NCBI GenBank assembly: GCA_027315115.1
Contig: DAHUYQ010000065.1
Coordinates: forward strand, 1 to 64,000
Reading direction: 5' to 3'
DNA from: Solirubrobacterales bacterium
GTDB taxonomy: Bacteria; Actinomycetota; Thermoleophilia; Solirubrobacterales; Solirubrobacteraceae
DNA length: 64,000 nucleotides
The stretch's first letter is position 1, and every line of letters begins with the position of its first letter. Below are positions 50,414 to 58,842 of this stretch, piece after piece. The notes beneath the pieces are model-generated. The model ran no database searches. It had not been told where the DNA came from and saw nothing but the letters and a program-made list of their open reading frames with translations. Position numbers and translations under genes: made by a program.

Positions 50414-51862
50414 TTACACCGGCCGCTCGCGCCTGACGATCAGGCGGACGTCGGCAGGCGCGACCGCGCGCAACGCCAGCAACAGCGCCGGATAGCCGAG
50501 GCAGGTGCCCACCGCGAGCACGAACAGCGATGCGCCAACGCCGTGCAACGCCGCGAGCCCCGCCCAGAGCAGCGCCGCGGCAACCACGGTGCGCCCGATC
50601 CGACCCGGCTTCGGGAACGCCAGCGAGAGCCTGCGCATGATCATCGCGGTGCTCACCGAGAGCACGACAAGCTCGGTCAGAAGAGTCATCCAGGCCGCCC
50701 CGGCAAAGCCCAGGGCGGGAATGAGGGCGAGGTTGCCCGCCACATTGACGATCAGCGTCAGGAGGCTGGCGAGCATCATCTGTCGCTGCATGCCCAACGT
50801 CACGAGCAGGTTGTCCGTCAGATAGCCGAAGCACATCAACGTGAAGGCGCCGACGAGAATCGGCAGCACGCTCGCTGCGGGCACGAATTCAGGACCGAAC
50901 ACCAACCTCACGATCTGCTGCGAGCCAACCAGCGTGAAAGCAAGCCCACCAAGGGACATCACCGCCATCAGCTCCGCGGTCAGACGAGCGGCACGGAACA
51001 TTCGCTGCCTGCTGTCAGGCCACGCCGCCGCGATCACGGGCGCGAGCGTGGTGAGGATGGAGATCGGAATGAACTGCGCTTGTTCGATCAGCGTGTAGAC
51101 GCTCCCATAGAGGCCCGCCGAGCCTGCCCCCAACATCCCGAAGACGATCACCTGGTCGATGCGCCCGTATGCGATCACAAGCAGTCCGGAGACGCCGACC
51201 GGCAGCGCTGCTCTAACCAGAGAGCCAAGCCTCGTGCGAGGCAGGCCAGGCCAGCCGCCCAGCAGGCGCAGTGCGACAACCGCACCAACCACGGCGCAGA
51301 TCACGTTGGTCACAGCCATCGCGATCGCGAGCGCGACCATCCCGGCACCGGAGAGATAGATGATCGCCACTCCGGCCCCCCACAGCACGCTCCGCAGGGT
51401 CAGGATGATCATCGGCACCCGATTGTTGACCTGCAGCTCGAAGACGAGCTGCAACGGCCGCAGACCGCTCAACGGGCTGGAGGCCACGAGAATCAGGCCC
51501 GACAGCAGCATCGCATGGCTCTGCTGCAGCAGCAGAATCGCACCGCACGAAGTGATCGCCACAGGGCCGATCGCGCCCAAGCGCAGCAGCACCGCGCTGC
51601 CGATCCATTCCCGCTCCTGCTCGGGCCGCCGCGCCGCCTCGCGCAAAGCGATCGTTTCGATGCCGAGGTTCGCGAAGAAGGCGACGAGCGATAGCGCGAC
51701 GAACATCGTCGACCACTCCCCGTAGCCCTCCTTGCCGAGAGTCCGCGCGACCAGCGCCGTCACGACCGCTCCGAGCCCAAGATTGAGGATGCGAACGACG
51801 ACCTGCATCGCGATGTCCCTTGCGGCACGTTGCCGTGTTGCGTTGCGTGCTGAGGTGGACAT
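50414..51862 (-). CDS. Polysaccharide flippase (Wzx-like, second copy)
   Basis: 482 residues from the ATG at 51862. About 14 membrane helices; N-terminal RDIAMQVVVRILNLGLGAVV and VTALVARTLGKEGYGEWST are typical of the polysaccharide-synt family. Clearly distinct in sequence from the flippase at 8.1-9.6 kb. First gene of the run with the asparagine-synthase-like protein and a GT4, so it may be dedicated to the repeat unit these modify. Confidence 0.9.
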   Translation of the reverse strand: MSTSARNATRQRAARDIAMQVVVRILNLGLGAVVTALVARTLGKEGYGEWSTMFVALSLVAFFANLGIETIALREAARRPEQEREWIGSAVLLRLGAIGPVAITSCGAILLLQQSHAMLLSGLILVASSPLSGLRPLQLVFELQVNNRVPMIILTLRSVLWGAGVAIIYLSGAGMVALAIAMAVTNVICAVVGAVVALRLLGGWPGLPRTRLGSLVRAALPVGVSGLLVIAYGRIDQVIVFGMLGAGSAGLYGSVYTLIEQAQFIPISILTTLAPVIAAAWPDSRQRMFRAARLTAELMAVMSLGGLAFTLVGSQQIVRLVFGPEFVPAASVLPILVGAFTLMCFGYLTDNLLVTLGMQRQMMLASLLTLIVNVAGNLALIPALGFAGAAWMTLLTELVVLSVSTAMIMRRLSLAFPKPGRIGRTVVAAALLWAGLAALHGVGASLFVLAVGTCLGYPALLLALRAVAPADVRLIVRRERPV

Positions 51863-52080
51863 GACGAGTTCGTCGCGTGCGCAGACGGACACAATCGTAG
51901 CCCCGAGCGACGTGCCGAGACCCAACGCCGTCATACGGGCCGCCGTTCCAACATGCGGTTACTTTGATGGGCTATTGCGAAAGCTCCGGTATGCTTCGCC
52001 TCGACAAGAGCTGCGGCCAACCAAAGGCCGGGTCCGCCGGGTCTGCGGCTCGCGACATCCCAGACCGAGGAGCATCGTCC

Positions 52081-52527
52081 ATGCGCACAATGAGAAGCCT
52101 GCGCGTAGCCACCGCCATCGGCGTGGTCTCCGTGCTGGCCGGCGCTGTCGTCGCCTACGCCTACTTCACATCCAAAGGCTCGGGCGTAGGTCACGCGAGC
52201 GTCGGCACCGCAAACGCAACGGTAAAGATAGTCGGCACCGTAGAAGGAGAACTCTATCCCGGTGGCACGCCAGCGAAAGTGAAACTCGCGATCAAGAACG
52301 AAGGATCGTCGTCGGCACAGGTCCACGAAGTCATCCTTGACAAAGTCACGAGCAGCAAAGCAGGATGCACGGTGTCCGCCTTCACGATGGCGGCCGTGAC
52401 CGTAAACAAGACACTCGCACCCGGCGGCGAAACGAGCAGCGAAGGCGAGCTGGACATGGCCAACACCGAAGAAGACCAGGATGAATGCCAGGGCGCCGAA
52501 CTGACCTTGGCATTCGAAAGCAACTAG
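52081..52527 (+). CDS. Small exported protein, TasA/SipW-like signal type
   Basis: 148 residues from the ATG at 52081 (GAGGAG at ideal distance). The N-terminus VATAIGVVSVLAGAVVAYAYFTS resembles SipW-dependent TasA-type signals ending in AYF. The mature part (about 110 residues) is a beta-rich domain with LYPGGTPAKVKLAIKN, a Cys in AGCTVSAF and another in DECQGAELTLAF. The same pattern recurs at the C-terminus of the next protein. Likely a matrix or fibre component; no enzyme motif. First gene of a three-gene operon. Confidence 0.75.
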   Translation: MRTMRSLRVATAIGVVSVLAGAVVAYAYFTSKGSGVGHASVGTANATVKIVGTVEGELYPGGTPAKVKLAIKNEGSSSAQVHEVILDKVTSSKAGCTVSAFTMAAVTVNKTLAPGGETSSEGELDMANTEEDQDECQGAELTLAFESN

Positions 52528-52562
52528 CCAGCGACGATCTACGCGCACCGGAGTCGACGGGA

Positions 52563-53444
52563 GTGCCGTTGCCACGGCCATCTGATCCTCCGCCGACCTG
52601 GCGGCAGACCGTCCGCACGCGACTGTCGTCGATCGGCCGCAGCCAGGTGCCGTTCCGCTGCGCGCTGCTGGGCATCGCCGCGTTGGCACTCACGCTCGCC
52701 GCACCCTGGCAAGCCCTTCGCATCAGACCACATCGGCAGGCGCGCAACTCAAGGCAACTGCCCTCCGCACCGACGCACATCGCAGGACCACGAAGCGCCA
52801 CCTACAGTCATCAGGCGCGGTTTCTCTGGCGAGCACCGCAGCTTCCAGTGCGCGGCTTCCGCTGCCGACTCGACCGCCGAAGCCTGACACGCTGCCAGAG
52901 CGGGATCGTCTATCGCCATCTCAGAGCCGGGTGGCACTCGTTCACCGTGCTCGCCATGGACGGCGATGGCCATCTGGTCGCGGGCGTTGGCAACCTTGGC
53001 GCCGCGCCGCCGTCGTGGCGGTGGCGGATCATGCCGTCAACCGGCGGGGTGACGGTGGCTGGAAACGCGGCGTCGCCCCTCTATCCCGGAGCGGCGCCTT
53101 CCAGGCTGGACCTGATCATCTTCAACCACAGAGACGCTCCCGTCCTGGTGAAGCACCTCACGGTGACCATCAAAACGGTCGAAGCGCCGCACAACAGCGC
53201 TTCCAGCAAATGTACGAGCGCCGACTTTGCCGCTCGCGCCTATGGAGGTCCACCCTTCCTCGCGCCGGTCGGGACAAGCACGCTGCGCAAGGATCGCGTC
53301 CCGGAACGCCTGTGGCCGACACTGCAGATGCTGGACCTGCCAGTCAACCAAGACGGGTGTGCAGAAGCTCGACTGAAGCTTGCCTACAACAGCATCTTCG
53401 CCACACAGAAGCGTCGGGCTCCCTTGGGAAAGGCGCACCGATGA
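52563..53444 (+). CDS. Membrane-anchored protein with FN3-like and TasA-like domains
   Basis: 293 residues from a GTG at 52563; an ATG at 52485 inside the previous gene would add 26. A membrane or signal segment (CALLGIAALALTLAAPW) is followed by a domain with FRCRLDRRSLTRCQ and LRAGWHSFTVLAMDGDG, the pattern of Cys-paired Ig/FN3-like domains common in this phylum. The C-terminal domain (LYPGAAPSRLDLIIFNHRDA, NQDGCAEARLKLAYNS) parallels the preceding small protein. The stop overlaps the next start (ATGA). Surface assembly role inferred. Confidence 0.7.
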   Translation: MPLPRPSDPPPTWRQTVRTRLSSIGRSQVPFRCALLGIAALALTLAAPWQALRIRPHRQARNSRQLPSAPTHIAGPRSATYSHQARFLWRAPQLPVRGFRCRLDRRSLTRCQSGIVYRHLRAGWHSFTVLAMDGDGHLVAGVGNLGAAPPSWRWRIMPSTGGVTVAGNAASPLYPGAAPSRLDLIIFNHRDAPVLVKHLTVTIKTVEAPHNSASSKCTSADFAARAYGGPPFLAPVGTSTLRKDRVPERLWPTLQMLDLPVNQDGCAEARLKLAYNSIFATQKRRAPLGKAHR

Positions 53445-55189
53445 GGCGCCGACCCCGATCTCGCCGCGCTTTCGCAACCCTCGTACTATGCCTGCCGCTC
53501 GCGGCTGCGATCTGCGCATCCGACGCGACGAGCGCGCAGGGGTATCTCACCTCGACGGGAAGCGGGTCGGCACATGCGGCGATCGCGACACTCCACGCTC
53601 CCGGCTCCGCAAAAGCCGCGGTCACAGAAGCGGGAGTACGCGTAACCTGGAAACCCTCCACGATCTCTGCAGGCAACTACGCCACGAGCTACACGGTGGC
53701 ACGGTACAGCTCCGCGGGGATATATCTCGCGCAGGCGACGTGCGGCACCGTGCTCGCAACTGGCGAAGAAACGTCGGCGAGCACGATCGAATGCACAGAT
53801 GAGCCCGGCCCCGGGTCCTTCGAGTACGCGATCACGGCTCGCTACAGAAGCTGGACGGCGACCCCGGTCCAGACCGAAGCGGCCACCTTCTACACCTCCT
53901 CGACGACCCTTGCGAGCTCCGCCGATCCCACGACGCCCAACAGCCCGGTGACCTATGCCGCGACGGTGGAAGTCGCGCCTTCGGGAACGCCCGGAGGCGC
54001 TGTGCGCTTCACCGAAGCAGGCACCACGATAGGCGAATGCGCGGAAGTGCGACTGACCGCGACGGCCCCTTACCGCGCTACCTGCGACGTCGAATACGCA
54101 GCTACCGGCTCCCACTTGGTAGTTGCGGAATACCTAGGTGACGGCACGCATCCATCATCGAGCTCTGCGGCGCTGTCTGAGGAAGTCGCCAACCCTCCCA
54201 ACGGACCGCTGACGGCGCTCGCGCCCGCTTCTGTGCCCTCCGGCGCAGGCCCCGCACGCGTTGTCGTCTCACCTGACGGCAAGAACGTCTATGTTACAAA
54301 TCGCAGTGAAGGCACGGTCTCGCAATACGCCCGCAATCTGACCACGGGCGCCCTCATTGCGCTCTCCACCCCGACCGTGGCGTCCGGCGCCAAACCGGAG
54401 GGGATCGCCGTTACTCCCAATGGAGAGTACGTATACGTCGCCAACCTGGGTTCCAACTCGGTCTCCGAGTACTCGCGCAACGCGACAACCGGCGCGCTTG
54501 CGCCGCTTGCGACCGCTTCAGCGCCAGCCGAAAGCGAGCCGATCGGCGTCGCAGTCAGCCCCAACGGTGAAAACGTCTACGTGGCGGAGTCCGAAAGCGA
54601 AGAAGTGTCGGAGTACAAGATCGACGCGGAAACCGGCGAGCTGACGCCCCTCGCGACAGGCACGCTCGGTGCTGAAGCCAACGCTCATGGCGTCGCCGTC
54701 AGCCCGGACGGCAACAGCGTGTACGTGAGCAACTACGGCTCAGGCACCGTGAGCATGTACAGCGTAGGGAGCGAAGGCGCGCTGAGCTCGGTTGGCACAG
54801 TCAAAGCCGGCACCAACCCACACGACCTGGTCGTATCGCCAGATGGTACAAGCGTCTATGTGGCGGACAACGCCTCGGCAGGCGCGGTCCAAGTCTTCTC
54901 GCGCAACCTCACCAGCGGAGCGCTCACTTTCATCGCCAGCGTACCCGCCGGGAAATACTCAGAATGTGTCGCGGTCAGCCCGGATGGCGAAGATGTCTAC
55001 GTCACCAACGAGATCTCCGGTACGGTCTCGCAATACGCCCGCGCCGCCGAAGACGGCGCTCTCACCGCGCTTGCGCCGACGTATGTGGGCTCTGGCGAAC
55101 TTCCCGAAGGCATCGCCATATCGCCGGATGGAAAAAGCGTCTACGTAGCGAACAGCGGCTCGAGCTCCATCTCCCAGTACGAACGCTGA
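53441..55189 (+). CDS. Exported YVTN beta-propeller protein
   Basis: 582 residues from the ATG at 53441. Twin-Arg-rich start with a hydrophobic segment (AFATLVLCLPLAAAICA) as signal peptide. An Ig-like bacterial domain (PTTPNSPVTYAATVEVAPSG) precedes at least seven repeats of the form VAVSPDGxxVYVAN...GTVSQYxR, the YVTN propeller. Glu codons are mostly GAA. The operon (TasA-like, FN3/TasA-like, propeller) looks like a cell-surface or matrix set inserted in the glycan locus. Could also be a lactonase-like propeller, but no catalytic residues are evident. Confidence 0.87.
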   Translation: MRRRPRSRRAFATLVLCLPLAAAICASDATSAQGYLTSTGSGSAHAAIATLHAPGSAKAAVTEAGVRVTWKPSTISAGNYATSYTVARYSSAGIYLAQATCGTVLATGEETSASTIECTDEPGPGSFEYAITARYRSWTATPVQTEAATFYTSSTTLASSADPTTPNSPVTYAATVEVAPSGTPGGAVRFTEAGTTIGECAEVRLTATAPYRATCDVEYAATGSHLVVAEYLGDGTHPSSSSAALSEEVANPPNGPLTALAPASVPSGAGPARVVVSPDGKNVYVTNRSEGTVSQYARNLTTGALIALSTPTVASGAKPEGIAVTPNGEYVYVANLGSNSVSEYSRNATTGALAPLATASAPAESEPIGVAVSPNGENVYVAESESEEVSEYKIDAETGELTPLATGTLGAEANAHGVAVSPDGNSVYVSNYGSGTVSMYSVGSEGALSSVGTVKAGTNPHDLVVSPDGTSVYVADNASAGAVQVFSRNLTSGALTFIASVPAGKYSECVAVSPDGEDVYVTNEISGTVSQYARAAEDGALTALAPTYVGSGELPEGIAISPDGKSVYVANSGSSSISQYER

Positions 55190-55191
55190 AG

Positions 55192-56325
55192 CTACGCCAC
55201 GCCCCTGCCCGGAGGGTCGATACCAAGGTTCGCTTCGACTGCGGCGATCGTACGCCCGGGGTCGTGGCTCGCGCGCGTCGCCAGTCGCGCGTTTGCGCCC
55301 TCTCGCCGCCTGCGCACGGGGTCGTCTCGATACTGGGCCAACGCGCGAGCTAGCGCAACCGGATCGTGGGATGGCGAGACTATTGCGCCGGCGTCGGCGC
55401 ACACGAGCCCCTCGGCACCCTCTGTGTCGGTGGCCACGACCGGCACGCCGACGAGCTGCGCCATCACGATCACGCGTGGCTCCCCCTCTGTGGGACTCGG
55501 CGCGAACACGAGCAGGTCGCATGCCGAGAGAAAGCGCTCGACGTGCCCGCGGACGTTGGGCTCAAACCGGATGCGTTCTCCATGCACGGCTGCGCGCTCG
55601 CGCAGCGCCTGCTCATCCTCGCCCTCGCCGGCGAGCACGAGCAGCACGTCGCCTTCCAGATGGGCCATCGCGTCTATCACCACGTCATTGCGCTTGCGCT
55701 TCTGAAAGCGGGAGATGCACCCGATCACCATCGTCTGCTCAGCGACGCCCCACTGGGCTCTCAACTGGCCACGGCCGATCGGATCGTGCTCGACCGCGTC
55801 CACGTCCACGAGATTGGGCACGACGTCGACCTTGGTCGCCGGCACGCCCGTGTCGATCACGGTGCGTCGCGTGCCCTCCGAGATCGCCACGATCCGATCT
55901 GCTCTGGCGGCCGCCAGAGCGTAGAGCAGGCGCGCAGGCCCCCTGCGCATCGGTGGCGGCACCGGGCCCCACTCTGCCCAGACGATTCGTCCGGTCAGAC
56001 GCCGCGGGAGCAGCGCGCACAGCATCTGCTCCTTCTTGAAGTGCAGGAACAGAACGTCGATCGGACGCTCGGCCATCAACGCGGCCACCAGCCGCCCCAG
56101 GAGCCGCGGAGTCTGCAGGAAAAGCTTGATCGTCGTCCGACGCCCGAGCTTTGGGCCGAGGTCCACCGGCCGGGTGCGAACCCCAGTTCCGTCGGCGAGG
56201 TCGGGCAGGTTCGTGATCAACACGACATCGTGACCGCGACGTGCAAGAGCCTGCAGAAGATCGACGTTCGCGTACTCGGCGCCGCCCCGCTCGCTGGTCG
56301 TCTGGAGAGATACGACTTCTGTCAT
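55192..56325 (-). CDS. Glycosyltransferase family 4 (GT-B)
   Basis: 377 residues. VVSLQTTSERGGAEYANVDL, a central VDVVPNLVDVDAV, donor-side IGCISRFQKRKRNDVVIDAM and FAPSPTEGEPRVIVMAQL. The donor E-x7-E is replaced by EGEPRVIVMAQ. Ends two bases from the convergent propeller gene and follows the nucleotidyltransferase/2H gene by 42 bases, probably on the same transcript. Cytoplasmic. Confidence 0.9.
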   Translation of the reverse strand: MTEVVSLQTTSERGGAEYANVDLLQALARRGHDVVLITNLPDLADGTGVRTRPVDLGPKLGRRTTIKLFLQTPRLLGRLVAALMAERPIDVLFLHFKKEQMLCALLPRRLTGRIVWAEWGPVPPPMRRGPARLLYALAAARADRIVAISEGTRRTVIDTGVPATKVDVVPNLVDVDAVEHDPIGRGQLRAQWGVAEQTMVIGCISRFQKRKRNDVVIDAMAHLEGDVLLVLAGEGEDEQALRERAAVHGERIRFEPNVRGHVERFLSACDLLVFAPSPTEGEPRVIVMAQLVGVPVVATDTEGAEGLVCADAGAIVSPSHDPVALARALAQYRDDPVRRRREGANARLATRASHDPGRTIAAVEANLGIDPPGRGVA

Positions 56326-56367
56326 CGCGCGCTCATCGTAGGCGTCGATCGAGCAACGCGAAGTCGA

Positions 56368-57555
56368 TCATCGCCGCGAGCCGCTCTGCGCTCCCAGCGG
56401 AATGCGAGCGCTGCGAACCCAGCCGCGGCCTAGGCGACGCATCAGCCACACCTCTTCGATGGGCGCGGTGATTGGCAGATGCTCCGCGATTCCGCTCGGC
56501 GCCTCGTCTCCGTATGACACTGTCAGGTGGGGCACGATCTCCTCGAACTCGCCTTCATAAGGCCGCACCTGGGGCCAGAGTGCCATCACGGCGTGGGTGA
56601 TCGCCAGGAACGAGCTTGTGGGCTCAGGCTTGAGATAGACGACGTTTGGGAAGCGACCGATCGAGGACGCGGTGAGCTCGAACGCGGGCACGGCGGAAAG
56701 AGCGTCGGCCAGTCTGCGCCGCTCCCTCCTGCTCATCTCCCTGCTCCGCAGGAACGGGTACATCACCGTGATGTGGGCGGGCAGGCCACGGACACGCGCG
56801 GAAGGGTCCAGCAGGCGCTGTGCGGCAGGCACAGGCACGATCAGAGAGGTCGCCGCTCGACCCGTCAGCGACGCGGCAAGCGAAGCCGCTGCGCTCGATA
56901 CGGTTGCAGCGATCGCTCTCATGCGGCGCGGTACGGCGGGAGTCGAAGCGTCAACCGCCGACTTGCGCAGGACCGCCAGGTCCTTGCGATCGACCCGTCG
57001 ATGCCGATAGCTGGCGCGGTGTGTGATCTGGAACTCGCGCGAGACGCATGGCACCGGGGACCCGTCGATCATGCCGCTCGCAAACGCCCACTCCATAGAT
57101 GCCGGCTCGATTGGCTGTAGGTCCACCGTGTGTCCAGCCAGCTCATGGTCGTGCATCACCACGCGCGAGAACAGCGGGCGGTCAGAGTCGACTCTGTAGT
57201 GCTCCTTGAAGCCAATCCGTTCGAGCAGGCTCACCGCGAGCGGAAGGTCCCCCGCGTCCACGAGCAGGTCGAGATCATCGTGGCTGCGGGTGCTCCGTCC
57301 GACCAGCGCATCCACTCCCCAACCTCCCCTGATCCAACACGAAACGTTCCCGGCGCCCAACGTGGAGATCACCTCGACCACGAGCTCCGCGGGAATCGGA
57401 GGGTTGCGGTAGACCAACTCGCTCAACCTCGAAGCGACTCTGTGCGACACGGGCAGCCGCCACGCGAGCGCATTCAACCGTCCCCGCAACAGATAGGCTC
57501 GCGGCGGCTCGAAGCTCGTCGCCTGATGGTCATACTTCCACTGGCTAGAATGCAA
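56368..57555 (-). CDS. Fusion of LnuA-like nucleotidyltransferase and 2H phosphoesterase
   Basis: 395 residues from a TTG at 57555. Residues about 55-190: nucleotidyltransferase of the lincosamide/aminoglycoside type, with CWIRGGWGVDALVG, SHDDLDLLV (catalytic Asp pair 94/96) and HTVDLQPIE. Residues about 235-390: 2'-5' RNA-ligase-like 2H phosphoesterase with HITVMYPF (His261-x-Thr263) and HLTVSYGD (His343-x-Thr345). One domain would add a nucleotide, the other open a cyclic phosphate or phosphodiester. Neither half is an obvious EPS enzyme; the pairing is unusual. TTG start uncertain; a GTG at 57450 is possible. Confidence 0.82.
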   Translation of the reverse strand: MHSSQWKYDHQATSFEPPRAYLLRGRLNALAWRLPVSHRVASRLSELVYRNPPIPAELVVEVISTLGAGNVSCWIRGGWGVDALVGRSTRSHDDLDLLVDAGDLPLAVSLLERIGFKEHYRVDSDRPLFSRVVMHDHELAGHTVDLQPIEPASMEWAFASGMIDGSPVPCVSREFQITHRASYRHRRVDRKDLAVLRKSAVDASTPAVPRRMRAIAATVSSAAASLAASLTGRAATSLIVPVPAAQRLLDPSARVRGLPAHITVMYPFLRSREMSRRERRRLADALSAVPAFELTASSIGRFPNVVYLKPEPTSSFLAITHAVMALWPQVRPYEGEFEEIVPHLTVSYGDEAPSGIAEHLPITAPIEEVWLMRRLGRGWVRSARIPLGAQSGSRR

Positions 57556-57624
57556 AGCGGCCAGACCTTAGCATGCTCACGCCTGGTCTCTGTGCTGCAG
57601 AACAGGCTCGCACGGCGGGATAGG

Positions 57625-58842
57625 ATGACCGCCGTGACAGCTTCCCACCCACGCGCTCCCGCAGTTCTGCTGGTGGAGGAGGGCGGCAGCGGCGGCGTAT
57701 CCGATTACACGTGTGAACTCGCCGCCGCGCTCTATGCCGCGGGCTTGCGCGTTCACCTCGCAACCGCGACCGATCATCGCTCGGCGCTGCCTGCCGGCGT
57801 CGACGTACATCGCGTGTTCCCGTACATTCGGGGCCACACCCCCGCCGGCAAAGCAGTGCGCGCGTTGCGCCTCGCGCGCATCTTCAACGGCGCCGGCCAT
57901 CTCCTTGCGACGATCCGCCTCCTGCCGATCGCACGCAGGTGCGACGTCGTTCACATGCAGGGCGAGGAGTGGCCGCCACTCGGCGTCTTGGAGGCAGCGC
58001 TGCTCAAGGCATCCGGCTCGCCGCTGCTCTATACACCCCACAACACCTTCAGTCGCAGCCGGCAGCAATGGGCTCGCTCTCGCTCACTGATTCGCCGACT
58101 CGCCTCACGCGTGATCGTGCATTCGCAGTATGACCTCTCTAGCCTCGGGAGCACGGAGAGCAAGCGCACCCGGGTGATTCCGCATGGGACCTACGGCGAT
58201 CTGGCTAGCCACGGCAAACCGGACATCTCGGAAGCAGAGGCGAGGCGACTGCTCGGAGCAGACGATGACGAGATCGTCGTACTGCTGTTCGGCCAGCTTC
58301 GCAGCGACAAGGGAGTCCGCGACCTGGTCTGCGCGATGTCAGACGCTCCAGACGTGCGCGTCGTGCTCGCAGGCGAAGACTGTGGCGCGCTGGAGGAAGT
58401 GAGCGACCTGCTTGTGGACCCGCATATCAGCCGGCGCCTGAAGATCCTTCCCGGCTTCGCGGACCCGGAGCAGACCGGACGCCTGTTCCTGGCCTGTGAC
58501 GTAGTCGCGTTGCCGTATGCACGGGCCAGCGCGTCTGGTGTGCTGATGCTCGCCTACGGCTATGAGCGCCCCGTGATCGCCTATCCCGTTGGGGGCCTTC
58601 CCGAGTACGTGGTCGACGGCGACACGGGATGGATGTGCGAGCGCCCCGACCATCGATCGCTTGCACAAACACTTGCGGCTGTCACGCGCAGTGGGCGTGC
58701 GGAGTGCCGCAGGAGAGGCCAGCAGGCGCACGAGACCGCAAACGACCGCTTCAGCTGGGATACGATCGCCAACTCTACGGCGATGCTGTATCGAGAAGCG
58801 ATCGATCTCCGTGCGACAGCAGCGCGTCAGTCCCGCGACTGA
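57625..58842 (+). CDS. Glycosyltransferase family 4 (GT-B)
   Basis: 405 residues from an ATG at 57625 with GGGATAGG just upstream. VLLVEEGGSGGVSDYTCEL (Gly-rich loop), YTPHNTFSRSRQQW, VLLFGQLRSDKGVRDLV and ASASGVLMLAYGYERPVIA. Divergent from the nucleotidyltransferase/2H gene. Its last 16 bases overlap the convergent coiled-coil gene. Donor not predictable. Confidence 0.9.
   Translation: MTAVTASHPRAPAVLLVEEGGSGGVSDYTCELAAALYAAGLRVHLATATDHRSALPAGVDVHRVFPYIRGHTPAGKAVRALRLARIFNGAGHLLATIRLLPIARRCDVVHMQGEEWPPLGVLEAALLKASGSPLLYTPHNTFSRSRQQWARSRSLIRRLASRVIVHSQYDLSSLGSTESKRTRVIPHGTYGDLASHGKPDISEAEARRLLGADDDEIVVLLFGQLRSDKGVRDLVCAMSDAPDVRVVLAGEDCGALEEVSDLLVDPHISRRLKILPGFADPEQTGRLFLACDVVALPYARASASGVLMLAYGYERPVIAYPVGGLPEYVVDGDTGWMCERPDHRSLAQTLAAVTRSGRAECRRRGQQAHETANDRFSWDTIANSTAMLYREAIDLRATAARQSRD

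Noticed and set aside
51990-52080. Second c-di-GMP riboswitch before the TasA-like gene
   Set aside because: There is a GGTCT/AGACC stem and a Shine-Dalgarno, but no GCAAAGCC, no GNRA-capped stem and no GCTACCG; I only note a structured leader.
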